Assembly: GCA_003229935.1 (NCBI GenBank)
Contig: QIGD01000047.1
Location: 1-7,941 of the forward strand
Direction of reading: 5' to 3'
DNA from: Methanobacteriota archaeon
GTDB lineage: Archaea > Hydrothermarchaeota > Hydrothermarchaeia > Hydrothermarchaeales > BMS3B
DNA: 7,941 bases
Below, piece by piece: positions 1-6,608 of this stretch (within the stretch, counting starts at the first letter, position 1; each line of letters opens with the position of its first letter). The notes beneath the pieces are model-generated. The model was not told where the DNA came from. It did no database searches and was given only the letters and a program-made list of their open reading frames with translations. The position numbers were made by a program, and so were the translations under genes.

Positions 1-21
1 ATATTTGTAACTCTTTAACAT
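1..21 (-). CDS. tnpB: TnpB (IS605/IS1341-type) N-terminal fragment, cut by window edge
   Basis: Only the first seven codons are inside the window: M-L-K-S-Y-K-Y, read on the minus strand from the ATG at 21-19. This is the usual opening of IS605-family TnpB proteins (M-x-K-[ST]-Y-K-[YF]-R-[IL]-Y-P), the RNA-guided nuclease encoded by IS200/IS605 elements. A strong ribosome binding site GGAGGTG lies at 30-24 and a TATA box TTTATATACT at 70-61, so the start looks intact and expressed. The rest of the gene lies beyond position 1. Seven residues are little evidence on their own. The call leans on the start signals, the hairpins behind it and the second tnpB end at the other edge of the window. No tnpA-like frame is seen upstream, which would fit an IS1341-type (tnpB-only) element. 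Confidence 0.6.
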
Positions 22-23
22 TA

Positions 24-30
24 CACCTCC
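24..30 (-). promoter_or_regulatory. Ribosome binding site of left tnpB
   Basis: Minus-strand GGAGGTG complements the archaeal 16S rRNA 3' end and lies two bases before the ATG at 21 (four bases counted from the GGAGG core). It is the main support for calling a gene start so close to the window edge. Confidence 0.6.
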
Positions 31-60
31 TTTATCCATAATGCCACTCTTGTTTTTAGA

Positions 61-70
61 AGTATATAAA
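61..70 (-). promoter_or_regulatory. TATA box of left tnpB
   Basis: Minus-strand TTTATATACT is an archaeal-type TATA box. A start of transcription about 25 bases downstream would fall near position 40, giving a leader of roughly 20 nt that carries the ribosome binding site at 30-24. The spacing of promoter, binding site and ATG agrees. The surrounding DNA is AT-rich, so chance occurrence is possible. Confidence 0.5.
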
Positions 71-177
71 CTCTGTGTTTGTTTTTATCATCACATTGAA
101 ATTTAAGATTAATTATACAATTTACAATTAGTTAGAGATATTTAATTATAGATATTTAGTTATATTATCGCATTCAT

Positions 178-197
178 CCAACGACTAAAATCGTTGG
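178..197. repeat. Hairpin, IS605-end type (copy 1)
   Basis: CCAACGA at 178-184 pairs perfectly with TCGTTGG at 191-197 around a six-base CTAAAA loop. On the minus strand, 204-178 matches 7885-7859 at 21 of 27 positions without gaps, including the CAG-x-AA prefix and the TTTAGTCGT core. The match and the compensatory stem differences point to shared origin with the IS605-type right end at the other edge of the window. Confidence 0.65.
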
Positions 198-235
198 TTT
201 TCTGCTATGTCTATCATAATAATCTGGGCAAGGAG

Positions 236-257
236 ACCACCCATTTTGATGGGTGGT
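236..257. repeat. Perfect 9-bp hairpin beside IS605-type end
   Basis: ACCACCCAT (236-244) pairs completely with ATGGGTGGT (249-257) around a TTTG loop. It lies 38 bases from the hairpin at 178-197. The stem is GC-rich in an AT-rich background, so it is unlikely to be chance. It may be the terminal hairpin of the left element or part of an omega-RNA scaffold. A transcription terminator is less likely, since no T-run follows on either strand. Confidence 0.6.
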
Positions 258-440
258 GATTGACTTATATTAATAATATTTTATGTCGAGATATTACCAT
301 GGATTGATATAGATACTATAAATACTAAAGAATAATTACATTAAGGTGTTGTATTGGGTTGGCAACATATATATTTATTTAGTGCTGGATAATGTTGGTG
401 GTATATTAAGTGGTTTTGCATCGAGCGGCACAACTGACAG

Positions 441-453
441 AAAGCTTTATATA
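441..453 (+). promoter_or_regulatory. Candidate distal argH-operon promoter (BRE/TATA)
   Basis: A purine-rich GAAAG-like BRE element precedes CTTTATATA, a strong archaeal TATA box. Transcription would begin near 475-480, which is where the hairpin at 480-515 starts, and would give a leader of about 140 nt ahead of argH. No closer plus-strand gene explains it. Confidence 0.5.
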
Positions 454-479
454 TGAGTGTAACTAAATTTTAGTTGCCG

Positions 480-515
480 TTGGAGAATTGTGACTACTTT
501 TCACCAAATCTCCAA
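480..515 (+). promoter_or_regulatory. Leader hairpin ahead of argH
   Basis: TTGGAGA (480-486) pairs with TCTCCAA (509-515). TT and GTGA (488-493) pair further with TCAC and AA (501-507), leaving one mismatch and one bulged C. The result is about 13 base pairs with a seven-base loop. It sits at the predicted 5' end of a transcript from the distal promoter. It could be a leader RNA structure or an inverted-repeat operator for a repressor. The sequence does not decide which. Confidence 0.4.
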
Positions 516-518
516 GGG

Positions 519-543
519 CCCCCCTCCCCAACACCTCCCCTCC
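519..543 (+). other. C-rich pyrimidine tract
   Basis: Nearly uninterrupted C with a few T and A, including a run of six C followed shortly by three more C-rich blocks. It stands out against an AT-rich intergenic region and follows the hairpin directly. The opposite strand is G-rich with several G runs. No function can be assigned. Confidence 0.35.
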
Positions 544-579
544 CTTTATTAATTTATGTGTATTTGAACAGGAAGCTCT

Positions 580-589
580 TTTATATAAG
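580..589 (+). promoter_or_regulatory. Proximal argH promoter (TATA box)
   Basis: TTTATATAAG lies 28-37 bases before the argH ATG at 617. The predicted transcription start near 608-612 would make a very short leader beginning around the GGTGAT at 609-614, so argH would be nearly leaderless from this promoter. Together with the TATA box at 446-453 this suggests tandem promoters. Confidence 0.55.
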
Positions 590-616
590 AAACTCCTATT
601 TTTTTCTGGTGATATT

Positions 617-2065
617 ATGCTTAGAGAAGGCAGGCTTGGAAATCATGCTGATACTGAATTTGCTGAATTCACTTCTTCATTAGAATTTGACAGAAATCTA
701 TTTAAATATGATATTGCTGGAAGTATTGCTCATTCAGAGATGCTTTCAAAGCAGGGTATTATATCTGAAGAAGATGCTGAATATATAGTAAAGGGACTGA
801 GAAAGATATTCTCTCTTGGCTACAGTGCTCTTGATTTAAATACAGAGTATGAGGACATCCATATTGCTGTCGAGGCAAGACTCAAAGAATTTGCTGGTTC
901 ATCCGCCCTGAAGCTTCACACAGCAAGGTCGAGAAATGATCAGATAGCTCTCGACCTCAGAATGTTCTTAAGAGATGAAGTTATATCTCTGGCAGAGAAT
1001 ATAATTGCCTTCGAGAAAGTTATTCTGAATCTAGCTTCCGGGCACACTGAAACTTTAATGCCTGGTTATACACATCTCCAGATAGCCCAGCCCGTAACTC
1101 TTGCACATCACCTTCTTGCCCACTTCAACATACTTCTCAGAGACCTTGAAAGGCTGAGAGATGCTTTTCCAAGAATAAATGTCTCACCTCTCGGAGCCTG
1201 TGCTCTGGCTACGACATCCTTCTCCATAAACAATGATTATACTGCCAAGCTATTGGGTTTCGAAACAAGTTTTGAGAACTCACAGGATGCAGTAGCCTCA
1301 AGAGATTTTCTTCTCGAAGCTCTGTCCATTATAAGTATATCTTCAATCAATATAACAAAAATATGTGAAGAGATAATTCTGTGGAGCACCAGAGAATTTG
1401 GATTTGTGGAGCTTCCTGAAGCACTTTCTTCAACTTCAAGTATAATGCCTCAGAAGAAAAATCCCGATGCTTTTGAAATAATAAGGGCAAAGGTTTCGAT
1501 TGTAGCAGGAAGCTTCAGCTCTGCATTGATGCTTACAAAGGCTCTACCCCTTGCCTACAATAGAGACCTGCAGGAACTTTCACCTATAGTCTTTAATTCT
1601 CTCCGGGTGATCAGAGATTCATTCTCACTTCTATCAAAACTTTTTTCATGCTTGAAGTTCAACAGAGAGGCTCTAAAACGAAATCTCGATAAGAGTTTTT
1701 CCACTGCTACCGAACTGGCCGATTTTCTTGTAAAGAAAAAAGAGCTCAGCTTCAGGGAAGCTCATCAGATTGTAGGTAGAGTTGTTATGAAAGCAGAAAA
1801 ACAAGGAGGAATAAACTTAAAGCTTCTTGAGGAGGCTTCTCAGGAAATTCTCGGAAGAAAGCTTGAAATTGATGTGGGTGAATTTGAAACTGTGCTTGAC
1901 CCAATGAAGGCTGTACTGAACAGGAAGATTTATGGTTCTCCCTCGCCTGAGCAGACAGAAAAATCAATTTATATTGGAAATGAAAAACTTAAACTTATTG
2001 AAGACTACTTTGCAGGAAGGAAAAAGACTGCCAAAAAGGTGTTTAACGAACTTCTTGGTGATTGA
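617..2065 (+). CDS. argH: Argininosuccinate lyase
   Basis: This 482-residue protein splits argininosuccinate into arginine and fumarate, the last step of arginine synthesis, as a cytoplasmic homotetramer of the fumarase/aspartase superfamily. Family marks are clear: the opening LREGRLG, the substrate loop HTARSRNDQ at 101-109, the catalytic His153 in GYTHLQ, and the signature loop SSIMPQKKNP at 274-283 with its catalytic serine. The length is normal. The usual GSS of the signature is TSS here (Thr273 for Gly), a mild change. The ATG at 617 is preceded by GGTGAT (609-614) and gives an N-terminus that matches archaeal ArgH. It is the first gene of the operon, and its TGA stop touches the ATG of gatD. 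The identification is secure. Confidence 0.96.
   Translation: MLREGRLGNHADTEFAEFTSSLEFDRNLFKYDIAGSIAHSEMLSKQGIISEEDAEYIVKGLRKIFSLGYSALDLNTEYEDIHIAVEARLKEFAGSSALKLHTARSRNDQIALDLRMFLRDEVISLAENIIAFEKVILNLASGHTETLMPGYTHLQIAQPVTLAHHLLAHFNILLRDLERLRDAFPRINVSPLGACALATTSFSINNDYTAKLLGFETSFENSQDAVASRDFLLEALSIISISSINITKICEEIILWSTREFGFVELPEALSSTSSIMPQKKNPDAFEIIRAKVSIVAGSFSSALMLTKALPLAYNRDLQELSPIVFNSLRVIRDSFSLLSKLFSCLKFNREALKRNLDKSFSTATELADFLVKKKELSFREAHQIVGRVVMKAEKQGGINLKLLEEASQEILGRKLEIDVGEFETVLDPMKAVLNRKIYGSPSPEQTEKSIYIGNEKLKLIEDYFAGRKKTAKKVFNELLGD
2057..2062 (+). promoter_or_regulatory. Ribosome binding site of gatD inside argH
   Basis: GGTGAT lies within the last codons of argH, three bases before the gatD ATG at 2066. 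It supports coupled translation across the abutting stop and start codons. Confidence 0.55.
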
Positions 2066-3355
2066 ATGTACAGAGGCAAAATAAAGCACATATTAGGTGA
2101 TATCGCAGAAGGAGATAGAGTAAAGGTAATTAAGGAAGGAAAAGTTTATAATGGTATACTCATGCCCAGAAGCGAGTTGGGTGATTCTAGGCATGTTGTT
2201 ATAAAGCTTGAGAATGGTTATAACATAGGATTCAATATTGACAATATTAAAATTGAACTTATTTCCGTTAGGGAAAAGAAAAAGAAGGAGGAGAAGGTTG
2301 AAGAAGAGTATTCACGAGAAAATAGACCATATGTTTCAATTCTTGGTACAGGAGGTACAATCGCATCGAAAATCGATTATGTGTCAGGGGCTGTACACCC
2401 TGCTTTCTCAACCTCCGAGATTGTAAATGCTATACCCGAGCTTGAAGATATTGCCTCCCTGAAGACAGAGATTGTATTCAATATACTGAGCGAGAATATG
2501 ACTCCAGAACACTGGCGCACCATTGCAAGAGAGGTTGCAAAGGCTATGAATAAAAGCAGCGGTGTGGTAGTTGCTCATGGCACAGATACCATTGCCTATA
2601 CTGCCAGTGCCATTGCCTTTATGCTTTCTGATATTCCAAAGCCGGTCGTTCTTGTGGGAAGTCAGCGTTCCAGTGACAGACCCAGCAGCGATGCTTCTCT
2701 AAACTTAATCTCTGCAGTTAGAGTTGCTCTGAGCGATATAGCTGAGGTTGTTGCTGTTATGCATGCCGGAAGCAGCGACGAAGGATGCGCAATTCAGAGG
2801 GCAACAAAAGTTAGAAAGATGCATTCCTCCAGAAGGGATGCTTTCAAGAGCATCGACTCTCTACCTATTGGTGAGGTGAGAGGAGACAAAATAACAACCT
2901 TTCAGGAGTACAACATGAGGTCAGAAGGGGAGGTAAAGCTTGATGATAGACTCGAAACAGATGTTGCCCTTCTGAAGATTTATCCAGGGTTTCCTGAGCA
3001 GCTTTTTGATTATTATATTGAAAACTTCAGAGGTATTGTCATAGAAGGTACAGGCCTGGGTCATGTGCCGGAAAATCTGATTTCAAAGCTGGAGGAAGCC
3101 AGAAATAAAGATATGCCAGTTGTCATGACATCTCAAACTATTTTCGGCAGGGTGAATATGAAAGTTTACTCCACCGGAAGAAAACTTCTAAAGGCAGGGG
3201 TTATTTCAGGTAGAGATATGCTACCTGAAGTAGCTCTTGTCAAGCTCATGGTGGCTCTCGGCAGATTTAAAGAGTATGGTGAAGTAAGAAGTTTTATGGA
3301 GAGAAATATAGCTGGAGAAGTTTCAGAAAGAAGTCTTTACAATACTTTTTTTTAA
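2066..3355 (+). CDS. gatD: Glutamyl-tRNA(Gln) amidotransferase subunit D
   Basis: GatD is the asparaginase-like subunit of the archaeal GatDE complex. It releases ammonia from glutamine, and GatE uses it to convert Glu-tRNA(Gln) to Gln-tRNA(Gln). The 429 residues show the expected order: a small N-terminal beta domain (about 1-70), a very charged KKKKEEKVEEE linker (about 71-85), then the L-asparaginase domain. GTGGTIA at 94-100 supplies the nucleophilic threonine (Thr98). HGTDT at 171-175 supplies Thr173 and Asp174, and the lysine is probably Lys251 in KVRKMH. The N-terminal domain and linker separate it from plain type I asparaginases, which lack them. The partner gatE is not in the window. 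The gene abuts argH and ends in an eight-T run just before aroC. Confidence 0.95.
   Translation: MYRGKIKHILGDIAEGDRVKVIKEGKVYNGILMPRSELGDSRHVVIKLENGYNIGFNIDNIKIELISVREKKKKEEKVEEEYSRENRPYVSILGTGGTIASKIDYVSGAVHPAFSTSEIVNAIPELEDIASLKTEIVFNILSENMTPEHWRTIAREVAKAMNKSSGVVVAHGTDTIAYTASAIAFMLSDIPKPVVLVGSQRSSDRPSSDASLNLISAVRVALSDIAEVVAVMHAGSSDEGCAIQRATKVRKMHSSRRDAFKSIDSLPIGEVRGDKITTFQEYNMRSEGEVKLDDRLETDVALLKIYPGFPEQLFDYYIENFRGIVIEGTGLGHVPENLISKLEEARNKDMPVVMTSQTIFGRVNMKVYSTGRKLLKAGVISGRDMLPEVALVKLMVALGRFKEYGEVRSFMERNIAGEVSERSLYNTFF
3346..3353 (+). terminator. T-run at gatD stop, weak possible terminator
   Basis: Eight consecutive T end gatD (codons for F-F and the first base of TAA), followed by another T5 at 3363-3367 before aroC. 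Archaeal RNA polymerase can terminate at U-runs without a hairpin, so partial termination between gatD and aroC is possible. No TATA box is seen for aroC in the 22-base gap, which argues for read-through. Confidence 0.25.
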
Positions 3356-3377
3356 GGTTGCCTTTTTACGCTGAAAT

Positions 3378-4469
3378 ATGGCAGGTAACATCTTTGGCAA
3401 GGTTTTTAGAGTAACAACTTTTGGAGAAAGTCATGGCTCTGCAGTTGGAGCAGTTATTGATGGCTGTCCCGCAGGTTTAGAAATTTCAGAGGATGATATC
3501 CAGAGGGAACTTGACAGACGGAGACCAGGGCAGAGCAATATAACAACCACAAGAAATGAAAAGGATGAGGTAAAAATCCTATCTGGAGTCTTTGAAGGTA
3601 AAACTCTTGGCACAAGTATAGCTCTGATGGTCTGGAATAGAGATGTGGAGTCTGACTCCTATACACCAATAAAAGACCTGCCAAGACCTAACCATGCCGA
3701 CCTTACATACCAACTTAAATATGGCTTCAGAGATTACAGGGGGGGCGGAAGAAGCTCGGGCAGAGAAACTCTTGCAAGGGTTGCAGCAGGTGCCATTGCA
3801 AAGAAGCTTCTATCAATATTGAATGTCAAAATTATTGGCCACACCATTAAAATAGGTAATGTTGAAGCTGAAAAAGTAGCTTTTGAAAGGCTTGAAGAGG
3901 CAGAAAACAATGCTGTAAGGTGTGCAGACAGTAAAGCTGCTGAGACCATGATTAAAGAAATTGAAAGGGTAAAGGAAGAAGGAGATTCCATAGGTGGTGT
4001 GGTTGAAGTAGTTGCTATAAACATTCCTGCAGGACTGGGAGAACCTGTTTTTGACAAGCTAGATGCTGAACTTGCTAAGGGTGTGATGTCCATAGGTTCT
4101 GTAAAAGGTGTAGAGATAGGAGCAGGTTTTAACGTGGCAGAAAGAAAAGGTTCTGAAAATAATGATGAATTTTATTATAATGGCGAGATAAAAACCTACA
4201 CCAATAATTCAGGAGGTATTCTCGGAGGAATAAGCAATGGCATGCCCATTGTTATAAAAGTAGCAATAAAACCCACACCTTCAATATCAAAACCCCAGAA
4301 AACTGTAAATCTCAAAACATATAAAGAAGAGACTATTGTGATTAAGGGTAGACATGACCCCTGTATTGTTCCCAGAGTGATGCCTGTGTGCGAAGCTATG
4401 GTAGCTATAACTATTGCAGATTTCGCAATAAGAAATGGTAATATAAATCCAAATCTGGTGAGTATATGA
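3378..4469 (+). CDS. aroC: Chorismate synthase
   Basis: AroC converts 5-enolpyruvylshikimate 3-phosphate to chorismate, the last common step to aromatic amino acids, using reduced FMN without net redox change. All signatures are present in 363 residues of normal length: GESHG at 16-20, RPGQS, His106 in RPNHAD, the long FMN-binding signature RDYRGGGRSSGRET at 118-131, and RHDPC at 325-329 near the C-terminus with the conserved Asp327. The start fits the family opening (MAGNIFGKVFRVTTFGESHG), although the ribosome binding site is weak, consistent with translation coupled to gatD 22 bases upstream. Its stop overlaps the ATG of mptA in ATGA. No shikimate-pathway partner lies in the window. The identification is secure. 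Confidence 0.97.
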   Translation: MAGNIFGKVFRVTTFGESHGSAVGAVIDGCPAGLEISEDDIQRELDRRRPGQSNITTTRNEKDEVKILSGVFEGKTLGTSIALMVWNRDVESDSYTPIKDLPRPNHADLTYQLKYGFRDYRGGGRSSGRETLARVAAGAIAKKLLSILNVKIIGHTIKIGNVEAEKVAFERLEEAENNAVRCADSKAAETMIKEIERVKEEGDSIGGVVEVVAINIPAGLGEPVFDKLDAELAKGVMSIGSVKGVEIGAGFNVAERKGSENNDEFYYNGEIKTYTNNSGGILGGISNGMPIVIKVAIKPTPSISKPQKTVNLKTYKEETIVIKGRHDPCIVPRVMPVCEAMVAITIADFAIRNGNINPNLVSI

Positions 4470-5335
4470 AAGAAATTTTTGCACTTCACAATCTTGAAAG
4501 GCTGATAGAGATTAAGAGAGATAACAGTGTTATTGTTCTTCTGCCAAGAATAGACATTGAAATTTCACCCACAAACGGTGATAATCATATGAGACTTATC
4601 AACTCCACGCTGGATGAAGTTATAAAAAAGGGTATAGATTTTCCAGATAATATCTGCCTTAAAACTGTAGAGAGTATACTTGATGCTATTCCAGATATTG
4701 AACATATAAAAGTGAGGATGGAGGCTGAATATGTAGTATTCAGAAAAACCCCTATAACACAGCACGAGACTCAGGAGATGTTCAAAATCCTTGCAAGGGC
4801 TGAGAAGAAAGGAGATAGAATAGTAAATCTGATTGGTGCAGAGGTCACAGGAATTACCGCCTGCCCATGTGCCTATGAAGGTATATTAGAAAAGTCCAGA
4901 CATAACCTGAAGGAAAAGAAATTTGATGATAGTGATATTTCAACTATTCTCAACTCTGTAGCTATAGCAAGCCATAACCAGAGAAATATATCAATACTTC
5001 TGATTGAAGTGCCCAGAGGTGAGAATATAGATGTTGAAGATATTATTGAAGTTCTTGAAACATCTATGAGCTCAAGGCTTTATGAAGTACTTAAAAGAGA
5101 AGACGAAGTGGATGTTGTATATAGAGCTCATCTTAACCCGAATTTCGTTGAGGATACAGTCAGAAAAATTCTTCTGAATGCCCTGGATAAATTCCCAGAG
5201 CTTCTGGATATATCCAATGTTTTTGCCAGTAGCGAAAGTCTTGAAAGTATACATCAGCACAATGCTATGGCGGAATGTAGTACGACTTTCGGAGAACTTA
5301 AAAGGGCAAGTAATATTAAGACTATAATACAATAA
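4466..5335 (+). CDS. mptA: GTP cyclohydrolase MptA (FolE2/GCYH-IB superfamily)
   Basis: MptA is a metal (Fe2+)-dependent GTP cyclohydrolase that makes 7,8-dihydroneopterin 2',3'-cyclic phosphate, the first step of methanopterin synthesis. The 289 residues carry the superfamily marks: GITACPCA with Cys133 and Cys135, SHNQR at 169-173, and ESIHQHNAMAE with Glu260, His263 and His265, which include the presumed metal ligands. The start overlaps the aroC stop by four bases (ATGA). An in-frame stop at 4439-4441 and the lack of another start codon rule out an upstream extension. As far as I recall the family, members usually begin about 20 residues earlier with a short strand, so the N-terminus looks trimmed. 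It belongs functionally with mptD at 7510. The alternative label FolE2 for bacterial-type enzymes is less fitting in this archaeal setting. Confidence 0.92.
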   Translation: MKEIFALHNLERLIEIKRDNSVIVLLPRIDIEISPTNGDNHMRLINSTLDEVIKKGIDFPDNICLKTVESILDAIPDIEHIKVRMEAEYVVFRKTPITQHETQEMFKILARAEKKGDRIVNLIGAEVTGITACPCAYEGILEKSRHNLKEKKFDDSDISTILNSVAIASHNQRNISILLIEVPRGENIDVEDIIEVLETSMSSRLYEVLKREDEVDVVYRAHLNPNFVEDTVRKILLNALDKFPELLDISNVFASSESLESIHQHNAMAECSTTFGELKRASNIKTIIQ

Positions 5336-5336
5336 C

Positions 5337-5346
5337 CTATATATAT
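5337..5346 (+). promoter_or_regulatory. TATA box of the DUF515 transcription unit
   Basis: CTATATATAT starts two bases after the mptA stop. Transcription would start near 5367-5370, giving a leader of about 30 nt that contains the ribosome binding site at 5388-5394. This suggests that the three downstream genes are at least partly independent of the argH operon. Confidence 0.5.
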
Positions 5347-5387
5347 GAGGCAAGAAGATACTTGAATAATAATGTTCAAGCCTTTTC

Positions 5388-5394
5388 AAGAGGT
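5388..5394 (+). promoter_or_regulatory. Ribosome binding site deciding the DUF515 start
   Basis: AAGAGGT lies six bases before the ATG at 5401. The alternative TTG at 5362 has no such site and falls before the predicted transcription start, so 5401 is preferred. Confidence 0.6.
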
Positions 5395-5400
5395 ATATTC

Positions 5401-6597
5401 ATGTATTATGCTAAGGCTACAGGCAGTGAAGACGACATAGTTGGTAGGTTAGAGGCACTGCGAAGGAGAGCACCATCTGGTGTTGAAGAAGGGGGAAAAC
5501 CTGAAAAAGTAAAACCTGTAAAGCCACCGGACGATGACAAAAGAAAAAGATTGTACCGGATTGTTGGATTAGGGGTAATTGCTATTGTTATACTTGGACT
5601 GTTCTTTGTAGGCTATGTAAAAGTTATAAAGCCTATGAACCAGAGGGAAGTTGTGCTTAGTATTAAGCATGAACAGGCCACCCAGCTTATCCTTCAAGGC
5701 CAGAAAATTATACGGGGGAAAATAATGGTTGCCTTTTCAGGTTTACCCCCCGCATATCAGACAGAAGAAAAAACACTTTTTGAGCAGGTAGATAAAGCCA
5801 GAAGTATTGATGAACTCAAGGCTATAGATTATCAAACTGCTGCTGATATTAGCTGGAGAGAGTATCTCACGTCCAAACTTAGCGAAAAGAATAAAGAGGC
5901 CCCTGTTGGAACCACAGTTGTGCTCAAGGTAGGAACTCATTCTTTCAATGGCTATAGAGAAGCTCTGGCTGCTCTTTCTACACTGAGTTATACAGCACTT
6001 AAAACAGCTTATATTGAGGAGATAGGCAATGTATATGTACCTATTCTCCTCTCCAGAGAGCAGGCTGCAGGCGGCTTTTTGATGCCAGGAGATTCTGTAA
6101 ATATTTACTATACTAATAAGGGAAATACAACTGCCATAGTTAAAAATGCAAAGGTTGTCGCATATCTGATGGCAACTGCATCAATAAGTCTATCTGAAAA
6201 CGAGAACAGAATAGTCTCTGGTCAGGGTGGAGGAGCAAAGGGTGAAGGCACCATATCTACAGGAGGTGTCGCCTCTCTAAAAGGGCCCATAAGTATAGGT
6301 ATGAAGCAGAGCAGTTCCAGCACGAGATATAGTGTCAATCTAGAAGAGGTGGAAAAAGCAGCAGCCGCAGGAAAACTTAATCAGGATTATATTACAAATG
6401 TGCTTTCCAACTATGGCATAAAGCTCACCAAAATTGAGATTGAATCACAGATAGGCAACTTTAACCAGCAATATATCGTCCTGCTTGAAATGAATGGAAA
6501 TGAAGCCATAAGTTTGATATCCAAGACATCCTCGGACGTTGATAGAAAGAATATACAGCTTGTCCTTTCAAAACCTTCTTCTTGGATGGGTAGATAG
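5401..6597 (+). CDS. DUF515-type membrane-anchored protein with SAF/CpaB-like stretch
   Basis: The 398 residues start with a charged cytoplasmic segment (RRRAPSG to KPPDDDKRKR, about 21-50), followed by one membrane helix at about 53-73 (IVGLGVIAIVILGLFFVGYV). The remainder lies outside by the positive-inside rule. Overall it resembles the archaeal DUF515 family, recognised from memory, whose function is unknown. Residues 217-256, with REQAAGGFLMPGDSVNIYY, resemble the PGDxV motif of SAF domains in CpaB/RcpC and FlgA, periplasmic chaperone or assembly factors of Tad pili and flagella. A Gly/Ser-rich stretch (273-305) follows, then a helical and beta C-terminal part. It has its own promoter and is followed after eleven bases by a secreted-protein gene. 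A role in pilus or envelope assembly is inference. Confidence 0.7.
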   Translation: MYYAKATGSEDDIVGRLEALRRRAPSGVEEGGKPEKVKPVKPPDDDKRKRLYRIVGLGVIAIVILGLFFVGYVKVIKPMNQREVVLSIKHEQATQLILQGQKIIRGKIMVAFSGLPPAYQTEEKTLFEQVDKARSIDELKAIDYQTAADISWREYLTSKLSEKNKEAPVGTTVVLKVGTHSFNGYREALAALSTLSYTALKTAYIEEIGNVYVPILLSREQAAGGFLMPGDSVNIYYTNKGNTTAIVKNAKVVAYLMATASISLSENENRIVSGQGGGAKGEGTISTGGVASLKGPISIGMKQSSSSTRYSVNLEEVEKAAAAGKLNQDYITNVLSNYGIKLTKIEIESQIGNFNQQYIVLLEMNGNEAISLISKTSSDVDRKNIQLVLSKPSSWMGR

Positions 6598-6602
6598 GAG
6601 GT
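6596..6602 (+). promoter_or_regulatory. Ribosome binding site supporting a TTG start
   Basis: AGGAGGT overlaps the TAG stop of the DUF515 gene and stands six bases before the TTG at 6609. It is the best ribosome binding site among the plus-strand genes here and justifies the rare start codon. Confidence 0.7.
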
Positions 6603-6608
6603 TGCAGA

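Larger units (their letters stand above)
1..257 (-). mobile_element. IS200/IS605-family element end (left copy or relic)
   Basis: This stretch contains the start of a minus-strand tnpB (1-21), its promoter, an AT-rich spacer with an imperfect tandem repeat around GATATTTA (137-144 and 151-158), and two strong hairpins (178-197 and 236-257). Subterminal hairpins are the recognition structures of the Y1 transposase in IS200/IS605 elements, so the simplest reading is the left end of an element whose body lies outside the window. The inner hairpin, however, resembles the right-end hairpin found at 7859-7885. The hairpins could therefore be a degraded right end of an older element abutting the tnpB. 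The outer boundary is not defined by sequence alone, and 257 is simply the end of the last hairpin. Confidence 0.5.
258..616. other. Non-coding region upstream of argH
   Basis: I see no convincing gene in these 359 bases on either strand. The first part (258-440) is AT-rich and holds several TATA-like strings (for example around 316-323 and 366-375) that cannot be told from background. From 441 the region becomes organised: a good TATA box at 446-453, a hairpin at 480-515, a C-rich tract at 519-543 and a second TATA box at 580-587 just before argH. No tRNA or other recognisable RNA gene was found by eye. Confidence 0.5.

Noticed and set aside
103..170. Possible CRISPR-like or tandem repeat array in the AT-rich spacer
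   Set aside because: Only two imperfect units around GATATTTA are seen, with no regular spacing or spacers. Low-complexity AT-rich sequence explains them.
236..257. Intrinsic transcription terminator
   Set aside because: The stem is not followed by a T-run on either strand, and no gene ends beside it.
474..683. Open frame of 69 codons starting at TTG ahead of argH
   Set aside because: It overlaps the argH start in another frame, runs through the C-rich tract as a proline string, and has no ribosome binding site or recognisable motif.
3734..4093. Minus-strand open frame of 119 codons inside aroC
   Set aside because: It is low in complexity (Ser/Thr/Ala/Pro), has no start signals, and lies opposite a well conserved chorismate synthase.
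5072..5389. Minus-strand open frame of 105 codons over the mptA end
   Set aside because: It lies opposite the conserved mptA C-terminus and the promoter at 5337-5346, and its protein resembles nothing known to me.
5362..5400. TTG start at 5362 for the DUF515 gene
   Set aside because: It has no ribosome binding site and lies upstream of or at the predicted transcription start. The ATG at 5401 has AAGAGGT at the right spacing.
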